Of a stretch of DNA of 64,000 bases, positions 43,806 through 53,625 are shown one piece after another. Every line of letters starts with the position of its first letter. Positions within the stretch are counted from its first letter, which is position 1. The DNA is from Candidatus Scybalocola faecavium (GTDB taxonomy: Bacteria; Bacillota; Clostridia; Lachnospirales; Lachnospiraceae). The position numbers and the translations under genes are program-made. The DNA lies in the NCBI GenBank assembly GCA_018713145.1, contig DVFP01000007.1:62001-126000 (forward strand), read 5' to 3'. The notes beneath the pieces were generated by a model that was given only the letters and a program-made list of their open reading frames with translations, was not told the origin of the DNA and searched no databases.

Positions 43806-44017
43806 TCGTGATCCGTTTAGACAGAGTTTTGGCAGACCGGAAGATGCGTTTGAATGATCTGGCGGAAAAAGTGGGGATTTCCAACGTAAATCTTTCCTAT
43901 TTAAAAACAGGGAAGGTTAAAGCCATCCGTTTTACCACTCTGAATGGGATATGTAAAGTTTTAAAATGCCAGCCGGGAGATATACTTGAATATGTGGAAG
44001 ATGAAGAGGACAAGTAA
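43802..44017 (+). CDS. YozG-like Cro/CI family HTH regulator
   Basis: 71 residues, mostly one HTH domain (RLNDLAEKVGISNVNLSYLK, FTTLNGICKVLKCQPGDILE). It is coupled to the DUF2975 gene by ATGA. It likely controls this two-gene operon (inference from the fixed gene pair). Confidence 0.88.
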   Translation: MIVIRLDRVLADRKMRLNDLAEKVGISNVNLSYLKTGKVKAIRFTTLNGICKVLKCQPGDILEYVEDEEDK

Positions 44018-44041
44018 GAAGAAGCGTGTACACATGAGAGC

Positions 44042-44100
44042 AGTTTCCCATTTCCTCCCACCTTTTTGTAAAAGTGGTGGAGGAAATGGGAAACTTTTTT
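44042..44100 (+). terminator. Terminator of the DUF2975-HTH operon
   Basis: AGTTTCCCATTTCCTCC and GGAGGAAATGGGAAACT form a stem of about 20 bp, followed by TTTTTT. Confidence 0.88.
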
Positions 44101-44165
44101 TAGTCCTCAGTAGTATCATAAAAATAAGATTGGAAGCGAAACGTCTCCTGCCGGATAACAGTCCG

Positions 44166-44189
44166 GTGGGAGAGCGTCCCACTTTTTTT
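44166..44189 (+). terminator. Second terminator
   Basis: GTGGGA, GAGCG, TCCCAC, then TTTTTTT. It backs up the first and insulates mraZ. The stretch 44190-44392 is AT-rich, without a gene. Confidence 0.75.
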
Positions 44190-44392
44190 GTAAAAATGGA
44201 AAATAAAACCCTGATTTTCTTTTGAAAAAACAAAAGAAGTGAAAAATATATATTTTTTTACAAAAAAATCACCTGCAAAGTGGGGAATGTAGGTCAAAAT
44301 ATATCCTTTTTGAGGGGTTGGAAATACCTGGAAAAAACCGTGAAAACCTTGATAAAATAAGGCAATTTAAAAATATTTTAACAAATTTTCTA

Positions 44393-44421
44393 TTGCGAAA
44401 TTGCCGGGATTAATATACAAT
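44393..44421 (+). promoter_or_regulatory. Sigma-A promoter of the mraZ (dcw) operon
   Basis: TTGCGA, a 17-bp spacer and TACAAT. Transcription would start about 10 bases before the MraZ operator repeats. Confidence 0.72.
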
Positions 44422-44431
44422 AGTACCATAA

Positions 44432-44471
44432 GTGGTGAAAAGTGGTAGAGAGTGGTGGAAAATGGAAATCG
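44432..44471 (+). promoter_or_regulatory. MraZ operator: four 10-bp direct repeats
   Basis: GTGGTGAAAA, GTGGTAGAGA, GTGGTGGAAA and ATGGAAATCG follow in phase. MraZ is known to bind T/GTGG-type repeats with 10-bp period in front of its own gene. Placement at the transcription start fits repression. Confidence 0.8.
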
Positions 44472-44512
44472 TGTGGTAAAAGGTTCCCTTTTCCCGGGCA
44501 GGTGATGAAAGT

Positions 44513-44950
44513 ATGTTTATAGGCGAGTACAACCATACAATAGATTCCAAGGGACGTTTGATCGTTCCGTCCAAGTTCCGTGAGGCCTTAGGTGATGAGT
44601 TTGTAGTGACCAAAGGGCTTGACGGATGTTTGTTTGTATATCCTATGGAAGAATGGACTGCTTTCACCGATAAATTAAAAGAACTGCCCTTGACCAAAAA
44701 AGATGCCCGTCAGTTTTCCCGCTTTTTCCTTGCCGGTGCCGCTTCCTGTGAAGTGGACAAACAGGGAAGGATTTTAATTCCGGCCGTGCTGAGAGAATTT
44801 GCCGGTCTGGAAAAAGATGCTGTGCTTGTAGGTGTATCCAGCCGTATCGAAATATGGAGCCGCAGCAACTGGGAAAAGATCAGCGATGTGGATATTGAGG
44901 ATATGGATAATATTGCCGAGCATATGGAAGATATTGGAATTACATTCTGA
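44513..44950 (+). CDS. mraZ: Transcriptional regulator MraZ
   Basis: 145 residues with two SpoVT/AbrB-like halves ([20 protein letters not shown] and [20 protein letters not shown]), which form ring-shaped DNA-binding oligomers. It is the first gene of the division and cell wall cluster and most likely represses it through the repeats at 44432-44471. CAGGTGAT lies 8 bases upstream. Confidence 0.95.
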   Translation: MFIGEYNHTIDSKGRLIVPSKFREALGDEFVVTKGLDGCLFVYPMEEWTAFTDKLKELPLTKKDARQFSRFFLAGAASCEVDKQGRILIPAVLREFAGLEKDAVLVGVSSRIEIWSRSNWEKISDVDIEDMDNIAEHMEDIGITF

Positions 44951-44967
44951 TTTATGGAGGCTTGATG

Positions 44968-45924
44968 ATGGAGACATCTGTGGAATTTAAGCACGTATCC
45001 ATTATGGTAGATGAAGTGATTGAAAATCTGGATATAAAGAGCGATGGGATTTATGTGGACGGAACCTTAGGAGGCGCCGGACATGCCTGGCATATTTGCA
45101 AAAGGCTGGGAGAAAAGGGCCGGTTTATCGGCATTGACCAGGATGCAGCGGCTATTGAGGCCAGTAAAAAACGCCTGGCTGAGTTTGGCGACCGTGCTCA
45201 GGTAGTACGCAGCAACTACTGTCATATGAAAGATTTATTGTGGCAGATGGAAATTGACAAGGTCGACGGCATACTGCTGGACCTGGGGGTTTCATCGTAT
45301 CAATTTGATAACGCAGCCCGGGGATTTTCCTATAGAGAGGATGCTCCGCTGGATATGCGTATGGATCAGCGGCAGGAGATGACTGCCAGAGATATTGTAA
45401 ACACATACAGTGAAAGTGAATTATACCGGATCATCCGGGATTTCGGAGAGGACCGGTTTGCAAAAAATATTGCAAAGCATATCTGCCAGGCCCGGGCTAA
45501 AAAGCCTATTGAAACCACTTTTGAACTGACAGAGGTGATCAAAGGAGCGATTCCTATGAAGATCCGGGCTACCGGCGGTCATCCTGCAAAGAAAACTTTT
45601 CAGGCGATACGCATTGAACTGAATCAGGAGCTGGCTGTGCTTCAGGACAGCCTAAATGATATGATCGACCTTTTAAATGAAAACGGCCGTATATGTATCA
45701 TTACATTTCATTCTCTGGAAGATCGGATCGTAAAGACCATTTTTAAGAAGAATGAAAATCCATGTGTATGTCCGCCTAATTTTCCGGTCTGTATGTGCGG
45801 GAGAAAATCAAAAGGAAAAGTGATCACACGTAAACCGATTATCCCATCGGAAAAAGAGATGGAAGAGAATCCCCGTTCAAAAAGCGCAAAGCTAAGGGTT
45901 TTTATGAAAAAGACAGAAGAATAG
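44968..45924 (+). CDS. rsmH: 16S rRNA (cytosine(1402)-N4)-methyltransferase
   Basis: 318-residue AdoMet enzyme (MraW). [13 protein letters not shown] opens the protein. [16 protein letters not shown] is the AdoMet motif, and [20 protein letters not shown] and [16 protein letters not shown] are family signatures. A Cys-rich loop ([13 protein letters not shown]) is normal. GGAGG lies 7 bases before ATG 44968; ATG 44965 is possible. Confidence 0.95.
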   Translation: METSVEFKHVSIMVDEVIENLDIKSDGIYVDGTLGGAGHAWHICKRLGEKGRFIGIDQDAAAIEASKKRLAEFGDRAQVVRSNYCHMKDLLWQMEIDKVDGILLDLGVSSYQFDNAARGFSYREDAPLDMRMDQRQEMTARDIVNTYSESELYRIIRDFGEDRFAKNIAKHICQARAKKPIETTFELTEVIKGAIPMKIRATGGHPAKKTFQAIRIELNQELAVLQDSLNDMIDLLNENGRICIITFHSLEDRIVKTIFKKNENPCVCPPNFPVCMCGRKSKGKVITRKPIIPSEKEMEENPRSKSAKLRVFMKKTEE

Positions 45925-45993
45925 TCCCAAAGTCAGGGACCAGGGCTGCATGAAGGCTAAAGGCCTTGCATGTAAAAGGAAGGAGTGAAGGAC

Positions 45994-46539
45994 ATGCCAC
46001 AAAACAGACAGACGGTAAGACGAAGCCGCAGACCGTCAGAAATGTATAATATGGGATATGTGGATGGAAATACAGTTCGCAAACTGGAGCCGGCTCCTTA
46101 TAAAAAAAGTAAATCAAGGGAACAGATCCGCCGGGAGCGGGAAGCAAAGCGGCGTCAGGCCGTGCGCACGAAAAATCAGGAGATCGCCGTGCGCAACCGG
46201 GCCAAGATGCTTAATATTGATCTGAAATATGCGGCTTTTCTTGTTGCCGCCATGCTGATCACACTGCTTATGTGCATTTACTATTTGAATCTCCAGAGTC
46301 AGATTTCTGCTCAAAACAGTCAGATCTCCACCATGAAGAGCCAGCTGACTGAGCTTACGGATGCAAATCAGGCAACGAGGGAGCGCCTGAATAATGCCAT
46401 TGACCTGGAAGCGGTATATGAGTTGGCTACCAGCGAACTGGGAATGGATTATCCGTCTGAGGATCAGATTATCTATTATTCCGGTGCTACCGACGATTAT
46501 GTAAAGCAGTATAAAGAGATCCCTCAGTCCGATAAATAA
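45994..46539 (+). CDS. ftsL: FtsL-like septum formation protein
   Basis: 181 residues. A basic cytoplasmic part of about 70 residues, one membrane helix (YAAFLVAAMLITLLMCIYYL) and an extracytoplasmic coiled coil (SQISAQNSQISTMKSQLTEL, with LATSELGMDYPSEDQIIYY). This and its position between rsmH and ftsI identify it as the dcw FtsL. AAGGAGTG precedes ATG 45994. The basic N-terminus is longer than in Bacillus. Confidence 0.85.
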   Translation: MPQNRQTVRRSRRPSEMYNMGYVDGNTVRKLEPAPYKKSKSREQIRREREAKRRQAVRTKNQEIAVRNRAKMLNIDLKYAAFLVAAMLITLLMCIYYLNLQSQISAQNSQISTMKSQLTELTDANQATRERLNNAIDLEAVYELATSELGMDYPSEDQIIYYSGATDDYVKQYKEIPQSDK

Positions 46540-46642
46540 GCAGGCGATGAAAGAAAATAACTGATGAAAAGAAACGGGGCTGTTGCAAAGGTTGCGGCAA
46601 CCTCGTTTTCCATATGGGATTGACTGAAAAATGGAGGATATT

Positions 46643-49105
46643 ATGAGACAAGATCATCAAGAGAGGCGTCCTGTAAACCGGTCGCGCTCTTTACAAACCC
46701 CATCGGGCAATCTGGTAGAAATGAGGACGAGAAAAGCAAAAAGTTCAGGAAAGAAGACACGGCCGCCAAGCCGGCGGAAAATGCGGAAAAAACCGCCCAG
46801 AAGGTTTTTAAAGGATAACCGGAGAAAACTTTTAGTTGCATTTGGAGCGATCGTGGTCCTTTTAGGGGCCCTGGTGGTAAGACTTACCTATATTAATGTG
46901 TCAAGCGGAGACCGTTATTCCCGCCAGGTACTTTCCCAGTTAAATTACAACAGTACAACGATTCCCTACCGCAGGGGAGATATTACAGACAGAAACGGTA
47001 CTATATTGGCTACCAGTGAAAAGGTGTATAATCTGATCCTGGATGCCTATGTGCTAAATAATTCCAAAGTAAAAGAGGCGGGCGACTGTGTAGAGCCGAC
47101 TTTGGATATTTTGGAAGAATACTTTGGCCTTGAGAAAAGCTATGTCCAGGATATTGTGGATGAGAATCCGGAAAGCCGGTACATTATCATGCTCCAGGAC
47201 CTGACCTACGAAGAGGTGGAGCCTTATTATGAGCTGATCAATTCCGAGGATGAATCAGATCAAAAAGTAAGCCAGTACATTAAAGGCATCTGGTTTGAGG
47301 ATGACTATATCCGGCGTTATCCTTATAATACTTTGGCATGTGATGTGCTGGGCTTTACCGTAGACGGCAATGAGGGCACCTATGGTATTGAGCAGTATTA
47401 TAATGATGTGCTTAACGGAGTCAATGGCCGTGAATATGGTTACCTTACAGAAGAAACAAATCTGGAGCGGACGACTATTGCTCCGGTAAACGGCGAGAAT
47501 GTCCAGACCACCATTGATGTAAATATTCAGAGAATGGTAGAGGAGCTCATTTGGGAATTTAATGAGGCTATTGGAAGCATGAATACATCAGTGATCGTCA
47601 TGAATCCCAATAACGGAGAAATTCTGGCCATGGCAAGTTATCCGGTATTTAATCTGAACGATCCGTGGGATCTGAGCAATTATTATACCGATGAAGATCT
47701 GGAAGGCTACACCGATGAAGAGCAGACCGTCATTTATAATGAACTGTGGAGGAACTTTTCCATTTCCGATACTTATGAGCCTGGTTCTACAGCCAAAGTC
47801 TTTACAGTCTCAGGCGCTTTGGATGAGGATATTGTTAAACCTTCCGATACTTTTTTTTGTGACGGAGAAGAACTGTTTGAAGATGGAAGCGGCTATACAT
47901 CTGTTAAATGCAATGGTATCCATGGTACACTGGATCTTGCCGGAGCCATTATGAACTCCTGCAATGACGCGCTGATGCAGATCGGCGCTAAAATGGGCAA
48001 AACTACTTTTATAAAATACCAGTCTGTTTTTAATTTCGGACAATTGACAAATATTGATCTGCCCGGCGAGGCAAGCGCAGCCACCCTTCTTTATAATGAA
48101 GACACTATGGGGCCTGTAGAGCTGGCAACCAATTCCTTTGGCCAGGGCTTTAACGCGACAACCATCCAGGTGGCCGCGGCATTTTGCTCTGTGGTCAATG
48201 GGGGAAGCTATTATCAGCCCCATATGGTAAGCCAGATCACCACAGAGTCCGGCGGTATAGTGGAAACGGTAGAGCCTGAGCTGATGCGGACGACGGTTTC
48301 TGAGGAAACCAGCCAGTTTATTTTAGATGCCCTTTTAAAAACCGTAGGTGAAGAGCAGGCAGACGGCACACTGCTTCAGGGCAGCGGTAGTGATGCTTAT
48401 ATTAAAGGCTATACCATTGCCGGAAAGACCGGTACAGCGGAAAAACGGCCTCTTTCTGACGGAAAGTGTACCGTATCCTTTTTAAGCTGCGCTCCTGCGG
48501 AAGATCCGGAGGTCGTAGTGTATGTAGTTATTGATGAACCGCAGACTGCAAGTCAGGGTTCCAGCTATCTGGCAACGATTATGAGCCGGAAAATTTATGA
48601 ACAGCTGCTTCCCTATCTTCAGATTTTCCCGGAGGGCGCTTCTCAGACAACAGAATCTGAAAGTGAGACCGAAACTGAAACCGCAGAAAGTGAGACAGAG
48701 TCTGAGACTATGGAAAGTGAAACCTCTGAATCCACGGAAAGCGAAACATCAGAAAGCGGGGACGCTTCCGGGGAAGAGAGCGGAAAAACATCCGGACAGA
48801 CGTCAGTATTAAGTTCCGGCAGTTCTTCATTTTCATGGCCCCATTTGACAGATAAGGAAAAGGACGCTGTGATCTGGGAATATTTGGAAAACAGGAACTC
48901 TGTAGAGCCAAGAAGCGATGTGCGTCCCGGCGCCGAAAGAGTAGAAGAAAGCAGGGAGAAGGCAAAAGCTCAGGCTGAATCCGAAACCGGAGAAAGTGAT
49001 TCTTCCGGGGAAACGGACGAATCTCAGTCTGATGAGTCTGAGACAAATGAATCCGAATCCCGTGAATCCCAGTCTGATGAATCGGACAGTCAGGAAGAAG
49101 AATAA
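46643..49105 (+). CDS. ftsI: Penicillin-binding protein 2-type transpeptidase (FtsI/PbpB) with acidic Ser-rich tail
   Basis: Class B PBP for septal peptidoglycan cross-linking, 820 residues. A basic N-terminus, one membrane helix (LLVAFGAIVVLLGALVVRLT), the dimerisation domain with RGDITDRNGTILATS, and the transpeptidase with SxxK in YEPGSTAKVFT, SxN in MNSCNDA and KTG in AGKTGTAEK. No PASTA domain. The last about 150 residues are low complexity, made of Ser-Glu-Thr repeats (ESETETETAESETESETMES and a second block of DESETNESE type). GGAGG lies 5 bases before ATG 46643. Confidence 0.92.
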   Translation: MRQDHQERRPVNRSRSLQTPSGNLVEMRTRKAKSSGKKTRPPSRRKMRKKPPRRFLKDNRRKLLVAFGAIVVLLGALVVRLTYINVSSGDRYSRQVLSQLNYNSTTIPYRRGDITDRNGTILATSEKVYNLILDAYVLNNSKVKEAGDCVEPTLDILEEYFGLEKSYVQDIVDENPESRYIIMLQDLTYEEVEPYYELINSEDESDQKVSQYIKGIWFEDDYIRRYPYNTLACDVLGFTVDGNEGTYGIEQYYNDVLNGVNGREYGYLTEETNLERTTIAPVNGENVQTTIDVNIQRMVEELIWEFNEAIGSMNTSVIVMNPNNGEILAMASYPVFNLNDPWDLSNYYTDEDLEGYTDEEQTVIYNELWRNFSISDTYEPGSTAKVFTVSGALDEDIVKPSDTFFCDGEELFEDGSGYTSVKCNGIHGTLDLAGAIMNSCNDALMQIGAKMGKTTFIKYQSVFNFGQLTNIDLPGEASAATLLYNEDTMGPVELATNSFGQGFNATTIQVAAAFCSVVNGGSYYQPHMVSQITTESGGIVETVEPELMRTTVSEETSQFILDALLKTVGEEQADGTLLQGSGSDAYIKGYTIAGKTGTAEKRPLSDGKCTVSFLSCAPAEDPEVVVYVVIDEPQTASQGSSYLATIMSRKIYEQLLPYLQIFPEGASQTTESESETETETAESETESETMESETSESTESETSESGDASGEESGKTSGQTSVLSSGSSSFSWPHLTDKEKDAVIWEYLENRNSVEPRSDVRPGAERVEESREKAKAQAESETGESDSSGETDESQSDESETNESESRESQSDESDSQEEE

Positions 49106-49201
49106 AAGACCGGTAGGGCAAAAACATTGAACGGACAAAACAGATGCATACACCCGGCAAAGCTGTCATAAAATAAATCAATAAATGACAGCAGAGGGTG
49201 G

Positions 49202-50965
49202 ATGCCGGTTTTGCTTTTTTATCATCGCAAAAAAGTACGCATATGTATGTGGGTATTTTTGTGTGTGGCTTTTTCCTTAATCGTGTGGCTGAGTTTTTTG
49301 ATGATCCCCGAGTCCGGCTATTATGAGGAACGGGCCAGTGATCTCCATGAACGGGAGAGGACCATTAAAGCAGCCAGAGGCCGGATCTATGACCGCAATG
49401 GCATTATTTTGGCAGACAATCAATCTGTATGCACGGTTACCGTGATCCACAATCAGATCACAGATCCTGATCAGGTGATCGAAGTTTTATCGAGAGAGCT
49501 TGATATGGACCCGGAAACTGTGCGCCAGAGAGTTGAAAAGGTCAGTTCTATTGAACGGATCAAATCCAATGTGCCAAAGGCCACCGGGGATGTGATCCGC
49601 AGCTATAAGCTGGACGGGGTAAATGTGGATGAGGATTATGCCAGATATTATCCTTACGGCACGCTGGCTTCCAAGGTTTTAGGATTTACCGGAGGAGATA
49701 ATCAGGGCATTATTGGCCTGGAGGTGAAATATGATGAGTATCTCCAGGGAACAGAGGGACTGATTCTGACAACCACCGATGTGCGGGGGCTGGAAGTGGA
49801 AAATACGGCAGAAAAGCGGGTTGAGCCGGTGAATGGCATGGATCTTTATTTAAGTATTGATTATAATATGCAGGCGTATGCCCAGCAGGTCGCAGATAAG
49901 ATGCTGGCTCAAAAAGAGGCCAAAGGGGTTTCTATTATTTTAATGAATCCTCAAAACGGTGAAATTTATGCTATGGTCAATGCCCCGGAATTTGATCTGA
50001 ATGAGCCTTATGTTCTGACTTCGGCTGTGGAAGAAAACCAAGCCCTGGCCGACCTTAGTGAGAATGATAAGCTGAACCAAATGTGGCGGAATACATGCAT
50101 CAATGACACTTATGAGCCAGGATCCACTTTTAAGATCATTACAGCGGCATCAGCTTTGGAGGATGGTGTTGTCAGCTTAAATGACACCTTTTCCTGTCCC
50201 GGTTATTGTATTGTAGAGGACCGGAGGATCCGGTGCCATAAGACTACGGGACATGGCAGTGAAACCTTTCTCCAGGGATTTATGAATTCCTGTAATCCGG
50301 TTTTTATTAATGTGGGCGCCAGAGTGGGAATTGACAGTATGTACAGTCATTTTACGGATTTGGGATTGTTTGAAAAGACCGGCGTGGATCTGCCGGGAGA
50401 ATCCGGTTCTATTATGCATGATGCTTCTGCTGTGGGAGCGGTAGAACTGGCGACGATTTCCTTTGGACAGTCCTTTCAGATCACACCATTGCAGCTGTTA
50501 CGGTCGGTCAGCGCCATTATTAACGGAGGTACGCTGGTCACGCCGCATTTCGCTGTGTCTGCGGCAGACCGGGACTTTACAGTCGTTGAAAAATTCCAAT
50601 ATGGGACATCCGATTCCGGCCTGTCTGAGGCAACCTGTGAGACGATGAAAATGATGCTGGAAAAGGTCGTATCTGAGGGTACCGGAAATAAAGCCTATAT
50701 TGAAGGCTACAGCATTGGAGGCAAGACGGCTACATCCCAAAAGCTTCCGAGAAATTCCGGAAAGTATATTGCATCTTTTCTGGGATTTGCGCCTGCAGAT
50801 GATCCGCAGATCATCGGATTGATCCTTATTGATGAGCCGGTGGGAACCTACTATGGAGGTACCATTGCGGCCCCGGTCATGAAAGAGGTTTTTGAAAATG
50901 TTCTGCCTTATTTAAATATAGAAAAAAACGGCAGCAACAGTTCTGATGAGGAAACCGCTGCATGA
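49202..50965 (+). CDS. spoVD: SpoVD-type penicillin-binding protein
   Basis: Class B PBP, 587 residues. One N-terminal membrane helix (WVFLCVAFSLIVWLSFLMIP), dimerisation domain (AARGRIYDRNGIILADNQSV), SxxK in YEPGSTFKI and SxN in MNSCNP. The third motif is GGKTATSQK, KTA in place of KTG. No PASTA domain. Its place right after ftsI and before mraY matches spoVD, which builds spore cortex in Bacillus. A vegetative division role is also possible, because two class B PBPs lie in tandem. The start site is close to the ribosome site. Confidence 0.85.
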   Translation: MPVLLFYHRKKVRICMWVFLCVAFSLIVWLSFLMIPESGYYEERASDLHERERTIKAARGRIYDRNGIILADNQSVCTVTVIHNQITDPDQVIEVLSRELDMDPETVRQRVEKVSSIERIKSNVPKATGDVIRSYKLDGVNVDEDYARYYPYGTLASKVLGFTGGDNQGIIGLEVKYDEYLQGTEGLILTTTDVRGLEVENTAEKRVEPVNGMDLYLSIDYNMQAYAQQVADKMLAQKEAKGVSIILMNPQNGEIYAMVNAPEFDLNEPYVLTSAVEENQALADLSENDKLNQMWRNTCINDTYEPGSTFKIITAASALEDGVVSLNDTFSCPGYCIVEDRRIRCHKTTGHGSETFLQGFMNSCNPVFINVGARVGIDSMYSHFTDLGLFEKTGVDLPGESGSIMHDASAVGAVELATISFGQSFQITPLQLLRSVSAIINGGTLVTPHFAVSAADRDFTVVEKFQYGTSDSGLSEATCETMKMMLEKVVSEGTGNKAYIEGYSIGGKTATSQKLPRNSGKYIASFLGFAPADDPQIIGLILIDEPVGTYYGGTIAAPVMKEVFENVLPYLNIEKNGSNSSDEETAA

Positions 50966-50998
50966 AAATCCCATGGTCGGGATCACAGCCGACGCGGC

Positions 50999-51027
50999 TT
51001 TACAATAAATATGATTTGTACTATAAT
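50999..51027 (+). promoter_or_regulatory. Internal sigma-A promoter before mraY with structured leader
   Basis: TTTACA, a 17-bp spacer and TATAAT. The 145-base leader that follows can form AAAGGTTA/TAACCTTT and CCTGT/ACAGG stems with CCGGA/TCCGG outer arms. It could uncouple mraY-murD-ftsW from the PBP genes. Confidence 0.7.
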
Positions 51028-51173
51028 ATGATACCAGCGGCAAAAGGTTAGGCAGCCTGCACTTACGCAGACAAGCATAACCTTTGGACGCGGTAATCAT
51101 TGTCCATAGGTGTCCGGAGGCCTGTGGATCACAGGTTTCCGGAGAAAAAAACATATAAGAGAGGTAAAGTACC

Positions 51174-52157
51174 ATGTTTTCTGATCTGAAGTATTCCATT
51201 TTGCTGCCAATATTGATCGCATTTGCCATCAGCGCAATTTTAGGCCCGGTGATCATTCCCTGGCTTCACCGTCTGAAATTCGGACAGTACATTCGGGAAG
51301 AGGGACCGGCGGCCCATCAGAAAAAGTCAGGAACCCCCACCATGGGCGGGATTATTTTCCTGCTGGCAGCGATGGTCGCATCCCTGTTTTTTGTCCGGGA
51401 ATATCCTAAAATTGTCCCGGTCATGTTTACAACATTAGGGTTCGGCGTGATCGGATTTCTGGATGATTATATTAAGGTAGTAAAGAAAAGAAACCTTGGC
51501 CTTACGGAGATACAAAAGCTTGCAGCTCAGATCCTGGTGACGGCTGTGTTTGCTTTTTATTTGATCCGGTACAGTGATGTGGGCACACGGATGCTCATTC
51601 CTTTTACCGGAGGCTTTGAAAATGGTATTTATCTGGAACTTCCCATGTGGCTGTATATCCCTGCGTTATTTATTATTATGCTGGGCACTGTAAATGGGAC
51701 GAACCTGACCGATGGCCTGGACGGACTCCTTTCGAATGTCACTGTCCTTGTTGCTGCCTTTTTCCTGGTAGTTTCCGTGGCAGTGGGAAGCGGGCTGCAT
51801 CCGGTAGCCGGAGCAGTGATGGGAGCGCTCCTGGGATTCCTTTTGTTTAACACATATCCGGCAAAGGTGTTTATGGGAGATACAGGCTCTCTTGCCCTTG
51901 GAGGATTTGTGGCATCCATGGCCTATATGATGAATATGCCTATTTTTATTGCCATTGTAGGTCTGGTTTATCTTGTAGAAATATTGTCTGACATCCTTCA
52001 GGTGACTTATTTTAAATTGACTCATGGAAAACGGATTTTTAAAATGGCGCCTATCCACCACCATTTTGAGCTTTGCGGATGGGCCGAAACCAAAGTGGTT
52101 GCTGTTTTTGCCATTGTGACGGCAATCTTATGTGTTATTGGTTTCTTAGCACTTTAG
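51174..52157 (+). CDS. mraY: Phospho-N-acetylmuramoyl-pentapeptide transferase
   Basis: 327-residue membrane enzyme making lipid I from UDP-MurNAc-pentapeptide and undecaprenyl phosphate. About ten membrane helices. KKSGTPTMGGIIFL, LGFLDDY-like GFLDDYIKVVKKRN, NGTNLTDGLDGL and the MAPIHHHFELCGW loop carry the catalytic Asp residues and the HHH motif. GAGAGG lies 9 bases upstream. Confidence 0.96.
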   Translation: MFSDLKYSILLPILIAFAISAILGPVIIPWLHRLKFGQYIREEGPAAHQKKSGTPTMGGIIFLLAAMVASLFFVREYPKIVPVMFTTLGFGVIGFLDDYIKVVKKRNLGLTEIQKLAAQILVTAVFAFYLIRYSDVGTRMLIPFTGGFENGIYLELPMWLYIPALFIIMLGTVNGTNLTDGLDGLLSNVTVLVAAFFLVVSVAVGSGLHPVAGAVMGALLGFLLFNTYPAKVFMGDTGSLALGGFVASMAYMMNMPIFIAIVGLVYLVEILSDILQVTYFKLTHGKRIFKMAPIHHHFELCGWAETKVVAVFAIVTAILCVIGFLAL

Positions 52158-52181
52158 AAGATTACATCGGAGGAAATGATC

Positions 52182-53546
52182 ATGGAATTAAAAAATAAAA
52201 CCGTGCTTGTGGCCGGTACCGGCATCAGCGGTATTGGAGCAACAAAGCTCCTTACAGCGGTAGGAGCTCAGGTGATCTTGTATGACAGTAATGAAGCATT
52301 AACAAAGGAAGAAATTTTAGGGCGGTTTGATTCTCCCCTTCCTCAGGTTTCTGTTATTACGGGAGAGCTTTTGCCAAAGGATATGGAAGGCATTGATCTG
52401 GCTGTGCTCAGTCCCGGAGTACCTGTGGATGCCCCTTTTGTAAAGGCTATGGCCGAGCATCATATTAAGATCTGGGGAGAGATCGAACTGGCTTATCATT
52501 ACGCAAAGGGTGTTTTAGCCGCCATTACAGGAACAAACGGAAAGACCACTACCACAGCGTTGACCGGTGAGATCATGAAGGCTTGGTGCGAGCATGTATT
52601 TGTTGTGGGAAATATTGGAAATTCTTACACTCAGAGCGCTTTGGAAACAACAGATGACAGTGTGACCGTAGCGGAAATTTCCAGTTTTCAGTTAGCAACG
52701 ATCCAGGATTTTCACCCTCATGTGGCTGCTGTGTTAAATATTACACCGGACCATTTAAACCGGCATCATACTATGGAATGTTACATTAACACTAAAAAGC
52801 GAATCTTTGAAAATCAGGATGAGTCAGATTTTACTGTATTAAATTATGATGATGAGATCACAAGAGCGATGGCAGAAGATACCCGGGGCAAAGTCATCTT
52901 CTTCTCAGGCCGCCATGTTCTTGAAGAAGGATATTATTTTAAAGACGGAGAAATCTTGTGGACCCATGATCATAAGTGTGAACATATATGCTATGACAGT
53001 GATTTAAATATACTGGGATTACATAATATGGAAAATGTCATGGCAGCGGTAGCCATTGCTACATGTCTTGGCGTCCCTAAGGATGTGATCTTTAAGGCTC
53101 TCACTCAGTTTAAGGCAGTAGAGCACCGGATCGAATATGTCACTGAGAAAAAAGGCGTGTATTATTATAATGATTCCAAGGGGACAAATCCTGACGCTGC
53201 CATTAAAGCGGTAGAGGCCATGGTGCGTCCGACGCTGCTTATTGGAGGCGGCTATGATAAACAGTCCGAGTATGATGAGTGGATCCAGTCCTTTGAGGGC
53301 CGTGTCCGCCTTCTTGTCCTTTTAGGTCAGACAGCAGATAAGATCGAGGCATGCGCCAGGGCACACGGCTTTGATGCCATTATCCGGGTGGAAAGTCTTG
53401 AGGATGCTGTCCGGGTATGTGCGGAACATGCCCGTCCCGGTGACGCGGTCCTGCTTTCTCCGGCATGTGCAAGCTGGGGCATGTTTAAAAATTATGAAGA
53501 GCGCGGCCGCCTGTTTAAGCAATATGTACAGCAGCTTGAAGACTGA
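52182..53546 (+). CDS. murD: UDP-N-acetylmuramoylalanine-D-glutamate ligase
   Basis: 454-residue Mur ligase that adds D-Glu to UDP-MurNAc-L-Ala. An N-terminal Rossmann part (VLVAGTGISGIGATKLL), the ATP site TGTNGKTTTTALTGEI, the central LNITPDHLNRHHTMECY and the C-terminal YYNDSKGTNPDAAIKAVEA. GGAGG lies 8 bases before ATG 52182; 52176 is an alternative. Its stop lies 80 bases before ftsW. Confidence 0.95.
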   Translation: MELKNKTVLVAGTGISGIGATKLLTAVGAQVILYDSNEALTKEEILGRFDSPLPQVSVITGELLPKDMEGIDLAVLSPGVPVDAPFVKAMAEHHIKIWGEIELAYHYAKGVLAAITGTNGKTTTTALTGEIMKAWCEHVFVVGNIGNSYTQSALETTDDSVTVAEISSFQLATIQDFHPHVAAVLNITPDHLNRHHTMECYINTKKRIFENQDESDFTVLNYDDEITRAMAEDTRGKVIFFSGRHVLEEGYYFKDGEILWTHDHKCEHICYDSDLNILGLHNMENVMAAVAIATCLGVPKDVIFKALTQFKAVEHRIEYVTEKKGVYYYNDSKGTNPDAAIKAVEAMVRPTLLIGGGYDKQSEYDEWIQSFEGRVRLLVLLGQTADKIEACARAHGFDAIIRVESLEDAVRVCAEHARPGDAVLLSPACASWGMFKNYEERGRLFKQYVQQLED

Positions 53547-53625
53547 CCCGGCTGACCGGTCCTTAAAAAGGGCCACATCCGCCCGGCAAGATCCGCTGCC
53601 GTATCAATCCCAGGGAGTGATTCAA

